A stretch of 64,000 nucleotides of DNA from Mycobacterium sp. E1214. Its GTDB lineage: Bacteria; Actinomycetota; Actinomycetes; Mycobacteriales; Mycobacteriaceae. Made by a program: the position numbers and the translations under genes. Below are positions 42,681 through 53,085 of the stretch, piece by piece (the first letter of the stretch is position 1; the number at the start of each line of letters is the position of its first letter). The DNA is taken from assembly GCF_001666755.1 (NCBI RefSeq), contig NZ_LZJC01000013.1, forward strand, positions 1 through 64,000, written 5' to 3'. A model generated the notes under the pieces. That model was not told the DNA's origin, did not search any database, and was given only the letters and a program-made list of their open reading frames with translations.

Positions 42681-44435
42681 ATGCTCCTGGCACTGCTGCG
42701 CCAGTACATCCGGCCGTACCGCCGGCTGGTTGCGGTGCTGATGGTGATCCAGCTGATCAGCACCCTCGCCGCGCTGTACCTGCCGACGGTCAATGCCGCC
42801 ATCATCGACGAGGGCGTCGCCAAGGGCGACACCGCGACGATCGTCCGGCTCGGAGTGGTGATGCTGGCGGTGACCGGTCTGCAGGCGCTGTGTTCCGTGG
42901 CGGCCGTCTACGTCGGGTCGCGGGCCGGGATGGGATTTGGCCGCGACCTGCGCGCGGCGGTGTTCAATCACGTCACCACGTTCTCCGAACACGAGACGGC
43001 GCGCTTCGGCGCGCCGACACTGCTGACGCGCAACACCAATGACGTCCGGCAGATCCAATACCTGGTGCAGATCTCGAGCACCGTCTTGGTCGCGGCCCCG
43101 TTGACCTGCCTGGGCGGGATCGCCATGGCGATGCGGCAAGAGGCCGCGCTGACGTGGCTCTTGCTTATCAGCGTGCCGGTCATGTTCGTGACCAATTACT
43201 GGGTGATGACGCACATGCTGCCGCTGTTCCGCCGGATGCAGGGCCTGATCGACGGCATCAACCGCGTCCTGCGCGACCAACTGGCGGGCGTGCGCGTGGT
43301 CCGGGCGTTCGCCCGCGAGGGCTTCGAGCGCGACCGCTTCGCCCGCGCCAACCACGCGCTGTCGGACACCGCGCTGACCGCCGGCAACTGGCAGGCGCTC
43401 ATGTTGCCGGTCACGACGTTGACCATCAACCTCTCCAGCGTCGCGCTGATCTGGTTCGGCGGCCTGCGCATCGACCGCGGCAGCATGCAGGTCGGGTCGC
43501 TCACCGCCTTCTTGGCGTACTTCACGCAGATCCTCATGTCGGTGCTGATGGCCACCATGACACTGGTGGTGCTGCCCCGCGCGTCCGTGTGCGCCGAACG
43601 GATCACCGAGGTGCTCGCCACCCGACCCGCCGTCGCCGACCCGCAGACCCCGACGGTCACGCCGGACGCCATCACCGGGTCCGTGCGCCTCGCCGGTGTC
43701 ACGTTCACCTATCCGGGCGCCGATCGGCCGGTGCTGCACGACATTTCGTTCACGGTCGAACCGGGCACCTGTACCGCGGTCGTCGGCAGCACGGGGTCGG
43801 GCAAGTCGACGCTAGTCGCGTTGATCTGCCGGCTCTACGACGCGACCGCCGGCGCGGTCTTCGTCGACGGTGTCGACGTCCGCGAGTACCCCACCGAACG
43901 CCTCTGGGCCGCCATCGGGCTGGTGCCGCAACGCGGTTACCTGTTCACCGGGACGGTCGCGGACAACCTGCGCTACGGCGCTCCCCCCGGCCGCGAAGTC
44001 ACCGACGACGACATGTGGGACGCGCTGCGCGTCGCCGACGCCGACGGATTCGTCCGCGCCCACGACGACGGGCTGCGCATGCGGGTCGCCCAGGGCGGTA
44101 TCAACTTCTCCGGCGGGCAACGGCAGCGCCTGGCGATCGCCCGCGCGGTGATTCGCCGCCCCGCGATCTACCTGTTCGACGACGCCTTCGCCGCGCTCGA
44201 CGTGCACACCGAGGCCCGGGTGCGCGCGGCGCTGCGCACCGCCACCGGCGGGGCCACCTCTATCGTTGTCACACAACGCGTTTCGGTGGCCGCCACGGCC
44301 GACCAAGTGGTTGTCGTCGACAACGGCACCGTCGTTGGGCGCGGCACGCACGAGGCGTTGCTGACCGGGTGCGCCACCTACGCCGAGTTCGCCGACTCGC
44401 AGTCGATCAGCGCCGGGGTGGGGAGTGGCCCGTGA
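42681..44435 (+). CDS. ABC exporter half-transporter with degenerate catalytic site (Rv1273c-like)
   Basis: 584 residues. Six-helix ABC-membrane domain (residues 10-310), then NBD with Walker [17 protein letters not shown], signature [15 protein letters not shown] and Walker [13 protein letters not shown]. The residue after the Walker B Asp is Asp rather than catalytic Glu, and the H-loop reads VTQRVS without the usual His. This is the weak-site half of a heterodimeric exporter. The partner starts inside its stop codon (GTGA). The substrate is unknown; multidrug or lipid export is typical of the class. Confidence 0.93.
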   Translation: MLLALLRQYIRPYRRLVAVLMVIQLISTLAALYLPTVNAAIIDEGVAKGDTATIVRLGVVMLAVTGLQALCSVAAVYVGSRAGMGFGRDLRAAVFNHVTTFSEHETARFGAPTLLTRNTNDVRQIQYLVQISSTVLVAAPLTCLGGIAMAMRQEAALTWLLLISVPVMFVTNYWVMTHMLPLFRRMQGLIDGINRVLRDQLAGVRVVRAFAREGFERDRFARANHALSDTALTAGNWQALMLPVTTLTINLSSVALIWFGGLRIDRGSMQVGSLTAFLAYFTQILMSVLMATMTLVVLPRASVCAERITEVLATRPAVADPQTPTVTPDAITGSVRLAGVTFTYPGADRPVLHDISFTVEPGTCTAVVGSTGSGKSTLVALICRLYDATAGAVFVDGVDVREYPTERLWAAIGLVPQRGYLFTGTVADNLRYGAPPGREVTDDDMWDALRVADADGFVRAHDDGLRMRVAQGGINFSGGQRQRLAIARAVIRRPAIYLFDDAFAALDVHTEARVRAALRTATGGATSIVVTQRVSVAATADQVVVVDNGTVVGRGTHEALLTGCATYAEFADSQSISAGVGSGP

Positions 44436-46288
44436 GCGGCGCGACGGACTTCTGGGCCTGCGCCGCGCGACTGGTGAAACGGCTTGCGCCGCAACGCCGG
44501 TTGAGCGTGGCGGTGATCGTGTTGGGCCTCACCGGCACGGCCATCGGTGTCGTCGTTCCCCGAATCCTGGGCCACGCCACCGATCTGCTGTTCGACGGCG
44601 TCATCGGGCGGCGGCTGCCCGCCGGGATCACCAAGGCGCAGGCCGTTGCCGCCGCGCGCGCCCGGGGCGAAAACACCTTCGCCGACCTGGTGTCGGCGAT
44701 GAACGTGGTGCCCGGCCACGGCGTGGACTTCGGGGCGGTGGGCCGCACGCTGGCGGTCGCCGCGGCGTTGTATGCCGTTTCGGCGCTGCTGATCTGGGCG
44801 CAGGCGCGGCTGCTCAACGTCACTGTGCAGCGCACCATGGTCGCGTTGCGCTCCGACGTCGAGGACAAGATCCACCGGCTGCCGCTGTCGTATTTCGACG
44901 GCCGCCAGCGCGGCGAGTTGCTCAGCCGCGTCACCAACGACATCGACAACGTCCAGTCGTCGCTGTCGATGACGCTCAGCCAGCTGCTCACGTCGCTGCT
45001 CACCGTGGTCGCGGTGCTGGCGATGATGTTGTCGATCTCCCCGCTGCTGCTGCTGATCACCCTGCTGACGGTGCCGCTGTCGCTGCTCGCCACCCGCGCG
45101 ATCGTGCGACGGTCGGCGCGGCTCTTCGCCGCCCAATGGGCCAGCGTCGGCCGCCTTAACGCCCACATCGAGGAGACGTACAGCGGTTTCACACTGGTCA
45201 AGACGTTCGGACACCAGGGCGCGGCGCGCGCTCAGTTCCGTGCCCTCAACGACGACGTTTATCGCGCGAGTTTCGGGGCCCAGTTCTTCTCCGGGTTGGT
45301 CGCGCCCGCCACCACGTTCGTCGGCAACCTCGGCTACGCGGCGGTCGCCGTCGTGGGCGGCCTGCAGGTGGCCACCGGTCACATCACGCTCGGCAACATC
45401 CAGGCCTTCATCCAATACGTGCGGCAATTCAACGGCCCCGTGGGGCAGATCGCGGGGATGTACAACGCCCTGCAGTCCGGAATCGCCAGCGCTGGAAGGG
45501 TTTTCGAGCTGCTCGACGAACCCGAGGAGACCCCGGGCCCCGAGGCGGCCCTGGGCGCGGCGGCGCGGCCACGCGGGCGCGTCGAATTCCAGCACGTCAG
45601 CTTCGCCTACCGGGCGGGTACGCCGGTGATCGAGGACCTGTCGCTGGTGGCCGAGCCCGGCAGCACCGTCGCCATCGTGGGGCCGACCGGCGCCGGCAAG
45701 ACCACGCTGGTGAACCTGTTGATGCGGTTCTACGAGGTGGACTCCGGCCGGATCCTGCTCGACGGCATCGACATCGCCACGGTCAGCAAGCAGGCGCTGC
45801 GGGCACGGATCGGGATGGTGCTGCAGGACGCCTGGCTCTTCGACGGCACGATCGAGGAGAACATCGCCTACGGGCGCCCCGGCGCCGGCCCCGACGAGGT
45901 GATCGCGGCCGCCCGGGCGGCCTACGTCGACCGGTTCGTGCACACGCTGCCCGCCGGGTATCAGACCCGCATCACCGGCGACGGTGCCAACATCAGCACC
46001 GGCGAGCGGCAGCTCATCACCATCGCCCGGGCCTTCCTGGCCCGGCCGCAACTGCTGATCCTCGACGAGGCGACCAGTTCAGTCGACACCCGCACCGAAG
46101 CCCTCGTCCAGCGAGCGACCCGCGAACTGCGCCGTGACCGCACGAGTTTCATCATCGCGCATCGACTTTCGACAATCCGCGACGCCGACCGCATCCTGGT
46201 GGTGCAGGGCGGCCGGATCGTCGAACAGGGCAGCCACACCGAACTGCTGGCCCGGCGCGGCGCCTACTTCGCGATGACCCGGGCCTAA
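44432..46288 (+). CDS. ABC exporter half-transporter with canonical catalytic site (Rv1272c-like)
   Basis: 618 residues from GTG 44432. Membrane domain with a long first periplasmic stretch ([17 protein letters not shown]), NBD Walker [16 protein letters not shown], Walker [13 protein letters not shown] with catalytic Glu and H-loop IIAHRLSTI. The signature is ISTGERQ instead of LSGGQ, the usual asymmetry in heterodimeric exporters where the variant signature faces the other half's site. It works with the upstream half-transporter. Confidence 0.94.
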   Translation: MSGATDFWACAARLVKRLAPQRRLSVAVIVLGLTGTAIGVVVPRILGHATDLLFDGVIGRRLPAGITKAQAVAAARARGENTFADLVSAMNVVPGHGVDFGAVGRTLAVAAALYAVSALLIWAQARLLNVTVQRTMVALRSDVEDKIHRLPLSYFDGRQRGELLSRVTNDIDNVQSSLSMTLSQLLTSLLTVVAVLAMMLSISPLLLLITLLTVPLSLLATRAIVRRSARLFAAQWASVGRLNAHIEETYSGFTLVKTFGHQGAARAQFRALNDDVYRASFGAQFFSGLVAPATTFVGNLGYAAVAVVGGLQVATGHITLGNIQAFIQYVRQFNGPVGQIAGMYNALQSGIASAGRVFELLDEPEETPGPEAALGAAARPRGRVEFQHVSFAYRAGTPVIEDLSLVAEPGSTVAIVGPTGAGKTTLVNLLMRFYEVDSGRILLDGIDIATVSKQALRARIGMVLQDAWLFDGTIEENIAYGRPGAGPDEVIAAARAAYVDRFVHTLPAGYQTRITGDGANISTGERQLITIARAFLARPQLLILDEATSSVDTRTEALVQRATRELRRDRTSFIIAHRLSTIRDADRILVVQGGRIVEQGSHTELLARRGAYFAMTRA

Positions 46289-46401
46289 CACCCAGCGGCT
46301 CCAGAACGGCTCCAAGAATCCGTCAAGGATCCTCGAAGGCGCGCGTCGGAGGCTTTTCTCGCAACACCGAACAAGCCACCGATCCGCAAGAGAGGCCCGT
46401 C

Positions 46402-47100
46402 GTGAAGATCAATACCGTCGCCGGGGCCGCCTCGGCCACCTGGTTCGCCCTGGTCGCCTGCGCCGTCGCCGCGGCGCTGTCTGCCCCCGCCTGCGCGGCG
46501 GCCGGCGGCATGTACGGCGACCCGGCCGCCGCCGCCAACTACTGGCGCCAGCAGCAGTACGACGACTGTGTCTTGATGTCGAGCGCCGACGTCGTCGGCG
46601 AGCTGACCGGCACCCTGCCGTCGGAGCAGGCCATCATCGAGATGGCCCAGACCACGCCGAGCACCGTGCACCCAGGCTCGATCTACGTCAAGCCCGTCAA
46701 CACCAGCGACCCGGATTCGGGCATGGGCGCCGACATGCGCGACGTGGCCGCCCTGCTTGCCAAGTATCAGGTCCGCGCCAAGCTCACGGACAAGGACAGC
46801 GCCGCCGAAACGGGCATCCCCACCGGGATCCCCGGCCTCGAGCAGGCGCTGGGCGCCGGCCGCAAGGTGATCGCCAGCGTGAACTCCGCGCTCATCTGGC
46901 ACCTGCCCGTCACGGACCGGGACGAGCAGGGGAACCCGCAGACGGATCACGCGGTGGTGGTCACCGGCGTGGACTCGGTCAACGGCATCGTTCACCTCAA
47001 CGACAGCGGCGCCGAGGACGGCCGCGACGAGCAGGTCCCGGTCAAGCTCTTCAGCGAGGCGTGGGACGCCGGCGACGACGTGATGGTCGTGACGACCTGA
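46402..47100 (+). CDS. secreted C39-like cysteine-peptidase-fold protein
   Basis: 232 residues. GTG-independent start ATG? The codon at 46402 is GTG (GTGAAGATC), and a signal peptide follows (WFALVACAVAAALSAPACAAAG). The papain-like Peptidase_C39_2 order is visible: DDCVLMSSADVVGEL (C56), then TDHAVVVTGVDS (H183) and VHLNDSG (N200/D201) as the triad. YWRQQQYDDC upstream of the Cys is typical. Family members are bacteriocin-leader peptidases or unstudied exported hydrolases; no bacteriocin gene is near. In M. tuberculosis this position holds lprA and Rv1271c, so the gene is a replacement. Confidence 0.78.
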   Translation: MKINTVAGAASATWFALVACAVAAALSAPACAAAGGMYGDPAAAANYWRQQQYDDCVLMSSADVVGELTGTLPSEQAIIEMAQTTPSTVHPGSIYVKPVNTSDPDSGMGADMRDVAALLAKYQVRAKLTDKDSAAETGIPTGIPGLEQALGAGRKVIASVNSALIWHLPVTDRDEQGNPQTDHAVVVTGVDSVNGIVHLNDSGAEDGRDEQVPVKLFSEAWDAGDDVMVVTT

Positions 47101-47222
47101 CGCCGCACCGGCTGGGGAGTCTCCGGCTTGACTCGGCGCGCCCGCGTTGGCGTGGTGTCACAATCACCATTGGCATTACGTGACCGGCGCCCGGCGCCCC
47201 CGACGCGGAGAGGCTGAAACGC

Positions 47223-48401
47223 GTGCAGTTGCGCCCATCCGGGTCGGACGCCGGGCTCGAACTCGGCCTGCTGGGCCCCCTAGAGATGAGCGTCGGGGGC
47301 GCGCTGGTGCCCTTGGGCACCCCCAAGCAGCGCGCGGTGCTGGCCGTGCTGCTGATGAACCGCAACAGTCCCGTAGGTGTCGACCGGTTGACCACGGCGC
47401 TGTGGGCGGAAGCGCCGCCGTCGGGCGCCCGGGCCAGCCTGCACTCCTACGTGTCCAACCTGCGCAAGCTGATCAACGGCGCCGGGATCGACCCGCGCAA
47501 CATCCTGGTTCCGGCGCCGCCCGGCTACCGGCTCAACATCCCCGACGCGGCGTGCGACCTCGGGCGGTTCAACATCGACAAGACCGCCGGCGTGCACGCG
47601 GCCGCCGCGGGCCGCTTCGACGCGGCCAGCGGGCACCTCAGGGCCGCGTTGGACCAGTGGCGGGGACCCGTGCTCGAAGACCTGCGGGACTTCGCGTTCG
47701 TCGACACCTTCGCCACCTCGCTCGTCGAGGAGAAGCTTCTTGTGCACACGGCGCTAGCCGAGTCCGAGATAGCCTGTGGCCGAGCCCAACTGGTGATCGG
47801 TGAGCTCGAGGCGCTCACCGCCGAGCACCCCTACCGCGAGCCGTTGTGGGTGCAGTTGATGACGGCCTACTACGTCAGCGACCGCCAATCCGACGCCTTG
47901 GCGGCCTACCGCCGCGTGAAGGCATTGCTCGCCGATGAGCTGGGCATCGACCCGGGCGCCACGCTGCGCGAACTCAACGACCGAATCCTGCGCCAGGACC
48001 CGCTGGACGCCAGGAAGAACGCCATGACGACCGCGGCCGTCACGATCACGGTGCTCGAGCAGTACACGCTGGTGGCCGAGCGTAGGGCGGCCGCCTATCT
48101 GCAGGATGCGTCCGGACGGCGGTATCCCCTGCACGCGACAACGCGGATCGGGCGGCTCAGCGACAACGACATCGTGCTGGACTCGCCGAAGGTCAGCCGC
48201 CACCATGCCGTCGTCGTCGACACCGGCGCCAGCTACATCATCAATGACCTGCGGTCCGCCAACGGCGTGCACGTGCAGCAGCAACGCATCCACGCGACCG
48301 CCACCCTGCAGGACGGCGACCAATTGCGAATCTGTGACCACGAATTCACGTTCCGGATCACCGGTCACGAGCAGGGCGGGGGGTCGGCCGCGACTCCGTG
48401 A
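47223..48401 (+). CDS. embR: transcription regulator EmbR
   Basis: 392 residues from GTG 47223. Domains: OmpR-type winged helix (about 15-95; LGTPKQRAVLAVLLMNRN, LHSYVSNLRKLI), bacterial transcriptional activation domain of TPR type (105-265) and FHA domain (300-380; TRIGRLSDNDIVLDSPKVSRHHAVV with NDLRSANGVHV). In M. tuberculosis the FHA domain binds phospho-Thr on PknH and the phosphorylated regulator activates embCAB arabinosyltransferase genes. The kinase gene follows directly, 176 bp on, as in M. tuberculosis (Rv1267c/Rv1266c). Confidence 0.93.
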   Translation: MQLRPSGSDAGLELGLLGPLEMSVGGALVPLGTPKQRAVLAVLLMNRNSPVGVDRLTTALWAEAPPSGARASLHSYVSNLRKLINGAGIDPRNILVPAPPGYRLNIPDAACDLGRFNIDKTAGVHAAAAGRFDAASGHLRAALDQWRGPVLEDLRDFAFVDTFATSLVEEKLLVHTALAESEIACGRAQLVIGELEALTAEHPYREPLWVQLMTAYYVSDRQSDALAAYRRVKALLADELGIDPGATLRELNDRILRQDPLDARKNAMTTAAVTITVLEQYTLVAERRAAAYLQDASGRRYPLHATTRIGRLSDNDIVLDSPKVSRHHAVVVDTGASYIINDLRSANGVHVQQQRIHATATLQDGDQLRICDHEFTFRITGHEQGGGSAATP

Positions 48402-48577
48402 CCAGCGTGCGGACCGGCGCGGGGCGGCGGCGCCTGGCAAATGTTCTGGGTTACCGTGCGCTGTGGTGGGCCGCGGCCTACCGTCATGATTGCTCGGTCA
48501 CTGGTTTGCGATTGCGCGGCCTTCCCGCGAGAGTCATGGGGTTGGCGGGCCCGGGGCAGGGCCGGAAGGATTGACGA

Positions 48578-50422
48578 ATGAGCGACGCTGAGACCTCCCG
48601 GGTGGGGTCGACGGTGGGCCCCTACCACCTCAAACGGCTGCTGGGCCGCGGCGGGATGGGCGAGGTCTACGAGGCCGAGCACACCGTCAAGGAGTGGACC
48701 GTCGCGGTCAAGCTGCTCTCCGACTCCTTCAGCCGGGACCCGGTGTTTCGCGAGCGGATGAAGCGCGAGGCGCGCACCGCCGGGCGCTTGCAGGAACCGC
48801 ACGTGGTGCCCATCCACGACTACGGCGAGATCGAAGGCCAGATGTTCGTGGAGATGCGGCTGATCGAGGGCATCGACCTCGACAGCGTCCTCAAACGCTT
48901 CGGACCGCTGACGCCGCCGCGGGCGGTGGCCATCGTCACCCAGATCGCTTCGGCCGTCGACGCCGCCCACGCGGCCGGCGTCATGCACCGCGACATCAAA
49001 CCGCAGAACATCTTGGTCACCCGCGACGACTTCGCCTACCTGGTCGACTTCGGCATCGCCAGCGCCACCACGGACGAGAAGCTGACCCAGCTGGGTACCG
49101 CCGTCGGCACCTGGAAATACATGGCGCCCGAACGCTTTTCCAATGCCGAGGTCACCTACCGTGCCGACATCTACGCCCTGGCGTGCGTCCTGTTCGAATG
49201 CCTGACCGGGTCGCCGCCGTACCGGGCCGACAGCGCGGCGGTGCTGGTGAGCTCGCACATCATGGAGCCCATCCCGCAGCCCAGCGCCCTGCGCCCAGGC
49301 ATTCCCAAAGCGTTCGACGCGGTGATCGCGCGCGGGATGGCCAAGAAACCCGAGGACCGCTACGCCAGCGCCGGCGACCTGGCCCTGGCCGCGAACCACG
49401 CGCTGAGCAATCCCGACCAGGACCACGCGGCGGACATCCTGCGCCGCAGCCAGGAATCGACGCTGCCCACCGCGGACCCGGTGGCGTTCGCCAAGACCGC
49501 GGTGACACCCCCGCCCCATACACCGGTCCCGGGTACACCCCCGCCCCACACGCCGCCGCCCAGCGCGCCCAACACCCCGCCGTACTCGAGCGGACCGCTG
49601 CCGTGGGCCCCCGACAGCGGACCGGTTGCCACCGGCGCGCAGCCGCCGTACTACCAGGCCGGCGGCGCCAGCTGGGCGGGGCCGCCGCAGTTCACCGCGG
49701 CGCCGCCGTGGAGTCAGCCACCGGCCAAGCAGGCGCGCAACCTGTGGCCCGTCATCGCCGCCGTCGCGGTGGTCTTCGTCCTCGTCGCCGCGGGCGTCGG
49801 CGTTTGGCTGATCACGCGGCCCACGCCGGCGCCGCCGCCGCCCCCTCCCCTGTCGGCGGACCGCCTCAGCGGGCTGCTGCTGCCCGCGCCCGACGTCAAC
49901 ACCGTCATGGGCGCGTCGGCCATGCAGCCGGGCAAACTCATTACGACCATGGACAATTCGTCGGTGCGGGTGTCGACGTCGGACTGCCAGGGTGCGCTGT
50001 ACACGACTCAAGATCCCGTCTACGCCGGCACCGGCTACACGGCCATCAACGGGCTGGTCTCCTCAGAACCGGGCGACAATTACGACCATTGGGTGAATCA
50101 GGCCGTGGTGCTGTTCCCGTCGGCCGAGAAGGCCAAGGCCTTCCTGCAGGCGTCGACCGACAAGTGGAAGAGCTGCGCGGGCAAGACGGTGACGGTCACC
50201 AACAAGAGCAAGACCTACAGGTGGACCTTCGGCCAGGTGCAGGGGGATCCGCCCAAGGTGACGGTAATGGACACCCAGGAGGGCGCCGACGGCTGGGAGT
50301 GCGAACGCGCGATGAGCGTGGCCAACAACGTGATCGTCGACATCAACGCGTGCGGCTACCACATCACCGACCAGGCCGGCCAGATCGTGGACAAGATCGT
50401 TGCGAAGATCGATGCGCCGTAA
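48578..50422 (+). CDS. pknH: Ser/Thr protein kinase PknH
   Basis: 614 residues. Kinase domain 1-275: P-loop GRGGMGEVY, K45, E64, HRDIKPQN (D139), DFG (157-159), activation-loop threonines T170/T174 and GTWKYMAPE. A Pro-rich juxtamembrane segment (280-385), one transmembrane helix (about 388-410, LWPVIAAVAVVFVLVAAGVG) and an extracytoplasmic PknH_C sensor with four cysteines (SDCQG, KSCAG, WECER, NACGY) that form two disulfides in the known structure. It phosphorylates EmbR, encoded just upstream, linking a cell-wall signal to arabinan synthesis. Confidence 0.94.
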   Translation: MSDAETSRVGSTVGPYHLKRLLGRGGMGEVYEAEHTVKEWTVAVKLLSDSFSRDPVFRERMKREARTAGRLQEPHVVPIHDYGEIEGQMFVEMRLIEGIDLDSVLKRFGPLTPPRAVAIVTQIASAVDAAHAAGVMHRDIKPQNILVTRDDFAYLVDFGIASATTDEKLTQLGTAVGTWKYMAPERFSNAEVTYRADIYALACVLFECLTGSPPYRADSAAVLVSSHIMEPIPQPSALRPGIPKAFDAVIARGMAKKPEDRYASAGDLALAANHALSNPDQDHAADILRRSQESTLPTADPVAFAKTAVTPPPHTPVPGTPPPHTPPPSAPNTPPYSSGPLPWAPDSGPVATGAQPPYYQAGGASWAGPPQFTAAPPWSQPPAKQARNLWPVIAAVAVVFVLVAAGVGVWLITRPTPAPPPPPPLSADRLSGLLLPAPDVNTVMGASAMQPGKLITTMDNSSVRVSTSDCQGALYTTQDPVYAGTGYTAINGLVSSEPGDNYDHWVNQAVVLFPSAEKAKAFLQASTDKWKSCAGKTVTVTNKSKTYRWTFGQVQGDPPKVTVMDTQEGADGWECERAMSVANNVIVDINACGYHITDQAGQIVDKIVAKIDAP

Positions 50423-50426
50423 CGGC

Positions 50427-51011
50427 TTACGACTGCAAGTCGGGGCCCTGCGCGCGTAGGTCGTCGACCGCCGACATGGCGCCGCGCAGCTTCTCGAGCC
50501 ATTCCTCGGCGTGTTCGCCGACCAGCTTGACCGACCACGCCAGCGCGTCCGCCCGGGACCGGGCGACCCCCGCGTCGACCAGCGTGTCGAGCACCTGGCG
50601 TTCGGGTTGCTTCAATCGCGTCATGACGGGAACGGCGATGTGCGTGAACAGGATTCGCTCCGCGGCGGCGCCGGAACCGACCACCACACCCCAGGAGACC
50701 TTGCGCCCGTAACGGCCCTGCGCTTCGTCGGCGATGCGCATCCGCTCCGAACGGGTCTCCTCCCGGAAGCGGGAGGCGCGCCCGGCCGCACGGGCTTGGC
50801 TCTCTTGTTTGTCGGCCTCCGCCGCGTCGGCGAGCTTGCCGACCACCGTGATCTCTTCGCGGTCCACGACGACCGTGGGATCGCCGTCGAACCAGGACTC
50901 CGGGAGGCGCCCGGCGAACCAGTCCGCGGCGTCACTGGCGTCGGGTTGCTGCGCTTGCTGCCAGCCTCCGGACCGGCCGTGCCGCCGTCCGTGCTCGTGA
51001 TGCGTTTTCAT
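50427..51011 (-). CDS. Rv1265-like conserved protein
   Basis: 194 residues. Low-complexity His/Arg/Gly start (HHEHGRRHGRSGG), a PTVVVDREEITVVGKL strand pair, then a charged helix (ADAAEADKQESQARAAGRAS) and a C-terminal ARSRADALAWSVKLV helical part that resembles small DNA-binding proteins of the RHH type. Position and strand between pknH and the adenylyl cyclase match Rv1265, which I recall as a cAMP-responsive gene of unknown function. A run of TACATGATTACACCGTTAC just upstream of the start is AT-richer than the surroundings and may be the promoter. Confidence 0.72.
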   Translation of the reverse strand: MKTHHEHGRRHGRSGGWQQAQQPDASDAADWFAGRLPESWFDGDPTVVVDREEITVVGKLADAAEADKQESQARAAGRASRFREETRSERMRIADEAQGRYGRKVSWGVVVGSGAAAERILFTHIAVPVMTRLKQPERQVLDTLVDAGVARSRADALAWSVKLVGEHAEEWLEKLRGAMSAVDDLRAQGPDLQS

Positions 51012-51254
51012 GATTACATGATTACACCGTTACAGTCATTGCACTCAAGGGATGGCGATGGCGTTCTCCACCGGCGAACGATCACCACGCCTTCGGCGAA
51101 TCAACCGTTGATACGGCGAGCTCAGCGGCGTAGCTTTGGATGCGAAGCAGGCCCGGAAGCGACCATTCGAAGCGCCGAACAACAGGGTAGAAATTCGGCC
51201 GCGTAGGACACGCGTAAGACGGAGTCAGACGCCCCAGAGTCGCCCGGGCCTGCC

Positions 51255-52400
51255 CTATGCGCCGCGGCGGATCCGGAACAGTTTGGTTTCGGTCTTGATG
51301 CCCTTGAGGCGGCGGGCGCCGGCGAATGACCCCTCGAATTGTCCACTGTCACAGACGATATCCCACACCGAGTCCGCGACCAGCACCGTGCCGGGGCGCG
51401 CGACGCCGGTGACGCGGCTGGCTACGTTGACCGGGCTGCCGAACCAATCGCCGGCACGGCTGACCGCCATGCCGGCCGCGGCTCCGGCGCGCAGTCGCGG
51501 GAAGTCGTTATCGCCGTCGACAGTGTCGACAAGCTTCACGAGGACGTCGAGAAGCGGCAGCGGCTCGGGGCACACGAGCATCACCGCGTCGCCGATGGTC
51601 TTAATGAAGCGCACCGGCGGGACGGTGATGTCCCGGGCCAGGGCGGCCAGCCGATTGGCCAGGTGGCCCAGCTCTTCCGGCGACACCGCCTCCCCGATCC
51701 TGGTAAAGCCGACGAGATCCGCGAAGCCGACGGTGACCTGCCGCGCTCCCGGCAACGGCTTGCCGGCCGCGCGCTCGGCCGCGTTGACCGCCTCGGTTTC
51801 CATGGTGTGCCGCAGCTGCATGAACAGCATCTGCTCGATCATCGGGCCGAGCAGCGGAGCGATCTCGCCGACCAACGCCTTGGACGCCTTGGCGATCTCC
51901 AGCTCGCTCGCGCCCGGGCGCATGATCGCCGCGAGCGCCGTATACCGCATGACTTCGGCGGTGCGCGACAACCCTTCGGCGAGCACCCGAACCACGAGCA
52001 GCAACTGGTCGGGGTCGAGCCCCAACTCGACGAAGCGCTGGATGAAGGCGGCCGCCTCCCCGTCGGCGCGCATGTGGACGGCGGCGTCGGGGTCGTCGAC
52101 CCGGGCCAGACCGATAGCGCGCTGGACCTTTTGCAGCAGCGCCAGATCGACGCCGTGGGTCTCGCTGATCTCGCGGGCGGATACGTACGTGCCGTCATCA
52201 CCGATGAGGTGGCGGGTGGCCAGCAACAGCGGCGGATTGGTCGATTTGATCTCGTCGGCCGAGACGCCCTGCTCGAGCAGCCACCGCGCGAGCTCGGCCC
52301 GTTCCGTGCGTGCGGCGTCGTCGAGCCCCTCGAGCAAGTCTTCGATATCCCGGTCGCCACCGTCCACGTCGTCAACGTACAGCGCGGGCCGCGACGGCAC
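51255..52400 (-). CDS. class III adenylyl cyclase (Rv1264-like, pH-sensing)
   Basis: 381 residues from GTG 52400; an in-phase GTG at 52367 is also possible. Residues 20-205 correspond to the helical autoinhibitory domain of Rv1264 ([23 protein letters not shown]). The catalytic domain: [16 protein letters not shown] (metal D228), [12 protein letters not shown] (substrate K267, metal D271) and [11 protein letters not shown] (Asn/Arg transition-state pair). It makes cAMP; Rv1264 is activated at acid pH by its N-terminal domain. Unlike the island cyclase, it is a housekeeping enzyme with a regulatory domain. Confidence 0.92.
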   Translation of the reverse strand: MPSRPALYVDDVDGGDRDIEDLLEGLDDAARTERAELARWLLEQGVSADEIKSTNPPLLLATRHLIGDDGTYVSAREISETHGVDLALLQKVQRAIGLARVDDPDAAVHMRADGEAAAFIQRFVELGLDPDQLLLVVRVLAEGLSRTAEVMRYTALAAIMRPGASELEIAKASKALVGEIAPLLGPMIEQMLFMQLRHTMETEAVNAAERAAGKPLPGARQVTVGFADLVGFTRIGEAVSPEELGHLANRLAALARDITVPPVRFIKTIGDAVMLVCPEPLPLLDVLVKLVDTVDGDNDFPRLRAGAAAGMAVSRAGDWFGSPVNVASRVTGVARPGTVLVADSVWDIVCDSGQFEGSFAGARRLKGIKTETKLFRIRRGA

Positions 52401-52469
52401 GCGCTGGCGCGCGCCGCTCAGGACAGGCGATGATCCAGGCGATGAGACGGAAGCGATGAGACGGAAGCG

Positions 52470-52970
52470 ATGACCCCACCACTGGCGTTCGGTTTTCCGC
52501 CCGTCATCGATCGGGGCGCCTCGATGCTGATCCTGGGTTCTTTCCCCAGCGCGCAATCCCTGGCTACAGGTCAGTACTACGCCAACCCGCGCAACGCCTT
52601 CTGGCCCATCACCGGTCGACTCTTCGGCTTCGACCCGGCCTCGCCGTATGCGGCGCGACTGAGCGCACTGCGCGCCCACGGCGTGGCCCTGTGGGATGTA
52701 CTGCACGCCTGCCGGCGCGCCGGCAGCGCGGACGCGGCGATCAAACGAGAAGGGTTGCAAGCCAACGACTTCGCTGAGCTGTTCGCCAGCTACCCGGCCA
52801 TCGACCGCGTGTATTTCAACGGCGCCAAGGCCGAGCAGCTCTACCGCAGGCACGCGGTGGTCTCCGAACGGGTCCGTTATACACGGCTGCCGTCCACCAG
52901 CCCGGCGCACGCTGTGCGGCCGGGCGCCAAGCTGGCGGCGTGGGGCGCGGCGATCGCGAGCGCGGCGTAG
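52470..52970 (+). CDS. MUG/TDG-type DNA glycosylase (DNA-deoxyinosine glycosylase-like)
   Basis: 166 residues. [32 protein letters not shown] (shortened here to its key parts LGSFPS and [12 protein letters not shown]), [32 protein letters not shown] and [10 protein letters not shown] are the motifs of the COG3663 branch of the uracil-DNA glycosylase superfamily, which removes hypoxanthine or uracil from DNA. Its stop codon lies in the first unit of a 53-bp tandem repeat, so the C-terminal AAIASAA is encoded by repeat DNA. Divergent from the cyclase gene. Confidence 0.85.
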   Translation: MTPPLAFGFPPVIDRGASMLILGSFPSAQSLATGQYYANPRNAFWPITGRLFGFDPASPYAARLSALRAHGVALWDVLHACRRAGSADAAIKREGLQANDFAELFASYPAIDRVYFNGAKAEQLYRRHAVVSERVRYTRLPSTSPAHAVRPGAKLAAWGAAIASAA

Positions 52971-53083
52971 CCGCGCGAAGCGGGTCGCCGCCCACCCGCG
53001 AGCCGATCGCGAGCGCGGCGTAGCCGGGCGAAGCGGGTCGCCGCCCACCCGCGAGCCGATCGCGAGCGCGGCGTAGCCGGGCG
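52952..53083. repeat. 53-bp tandem repeat, 2.5 copies
   Basis: Units begin GATCGCGAGCGCGGCGTAGC at 52952, 53005 and 53058, a period of 53 bp, with one C/G difference in the first unit and the third unit stopping after 26 bp. The array lies between two convergent genes, supplies the stop codon of the glycosylase gene and ends three bases before the amidase stop. Size and place recall MIRU/VNTR-type mycobacterial repeats, but the unit is not one I recognise. Confidence 0.9.
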
Positions 53084-53085
53084 TC

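Noticed and set aside
51255..52400. second Pycsar-type cyclase
   Set aside because: Has the Rv1264-type regulatory N-domain and conserved position next to Rv1265/pknH homologues, with no effector gene beside it.
52952..53083. CRISPR-like array
   Set aside because: Units are directly abutting 53-bp repeats without unique spacers, and no cas genes are present.
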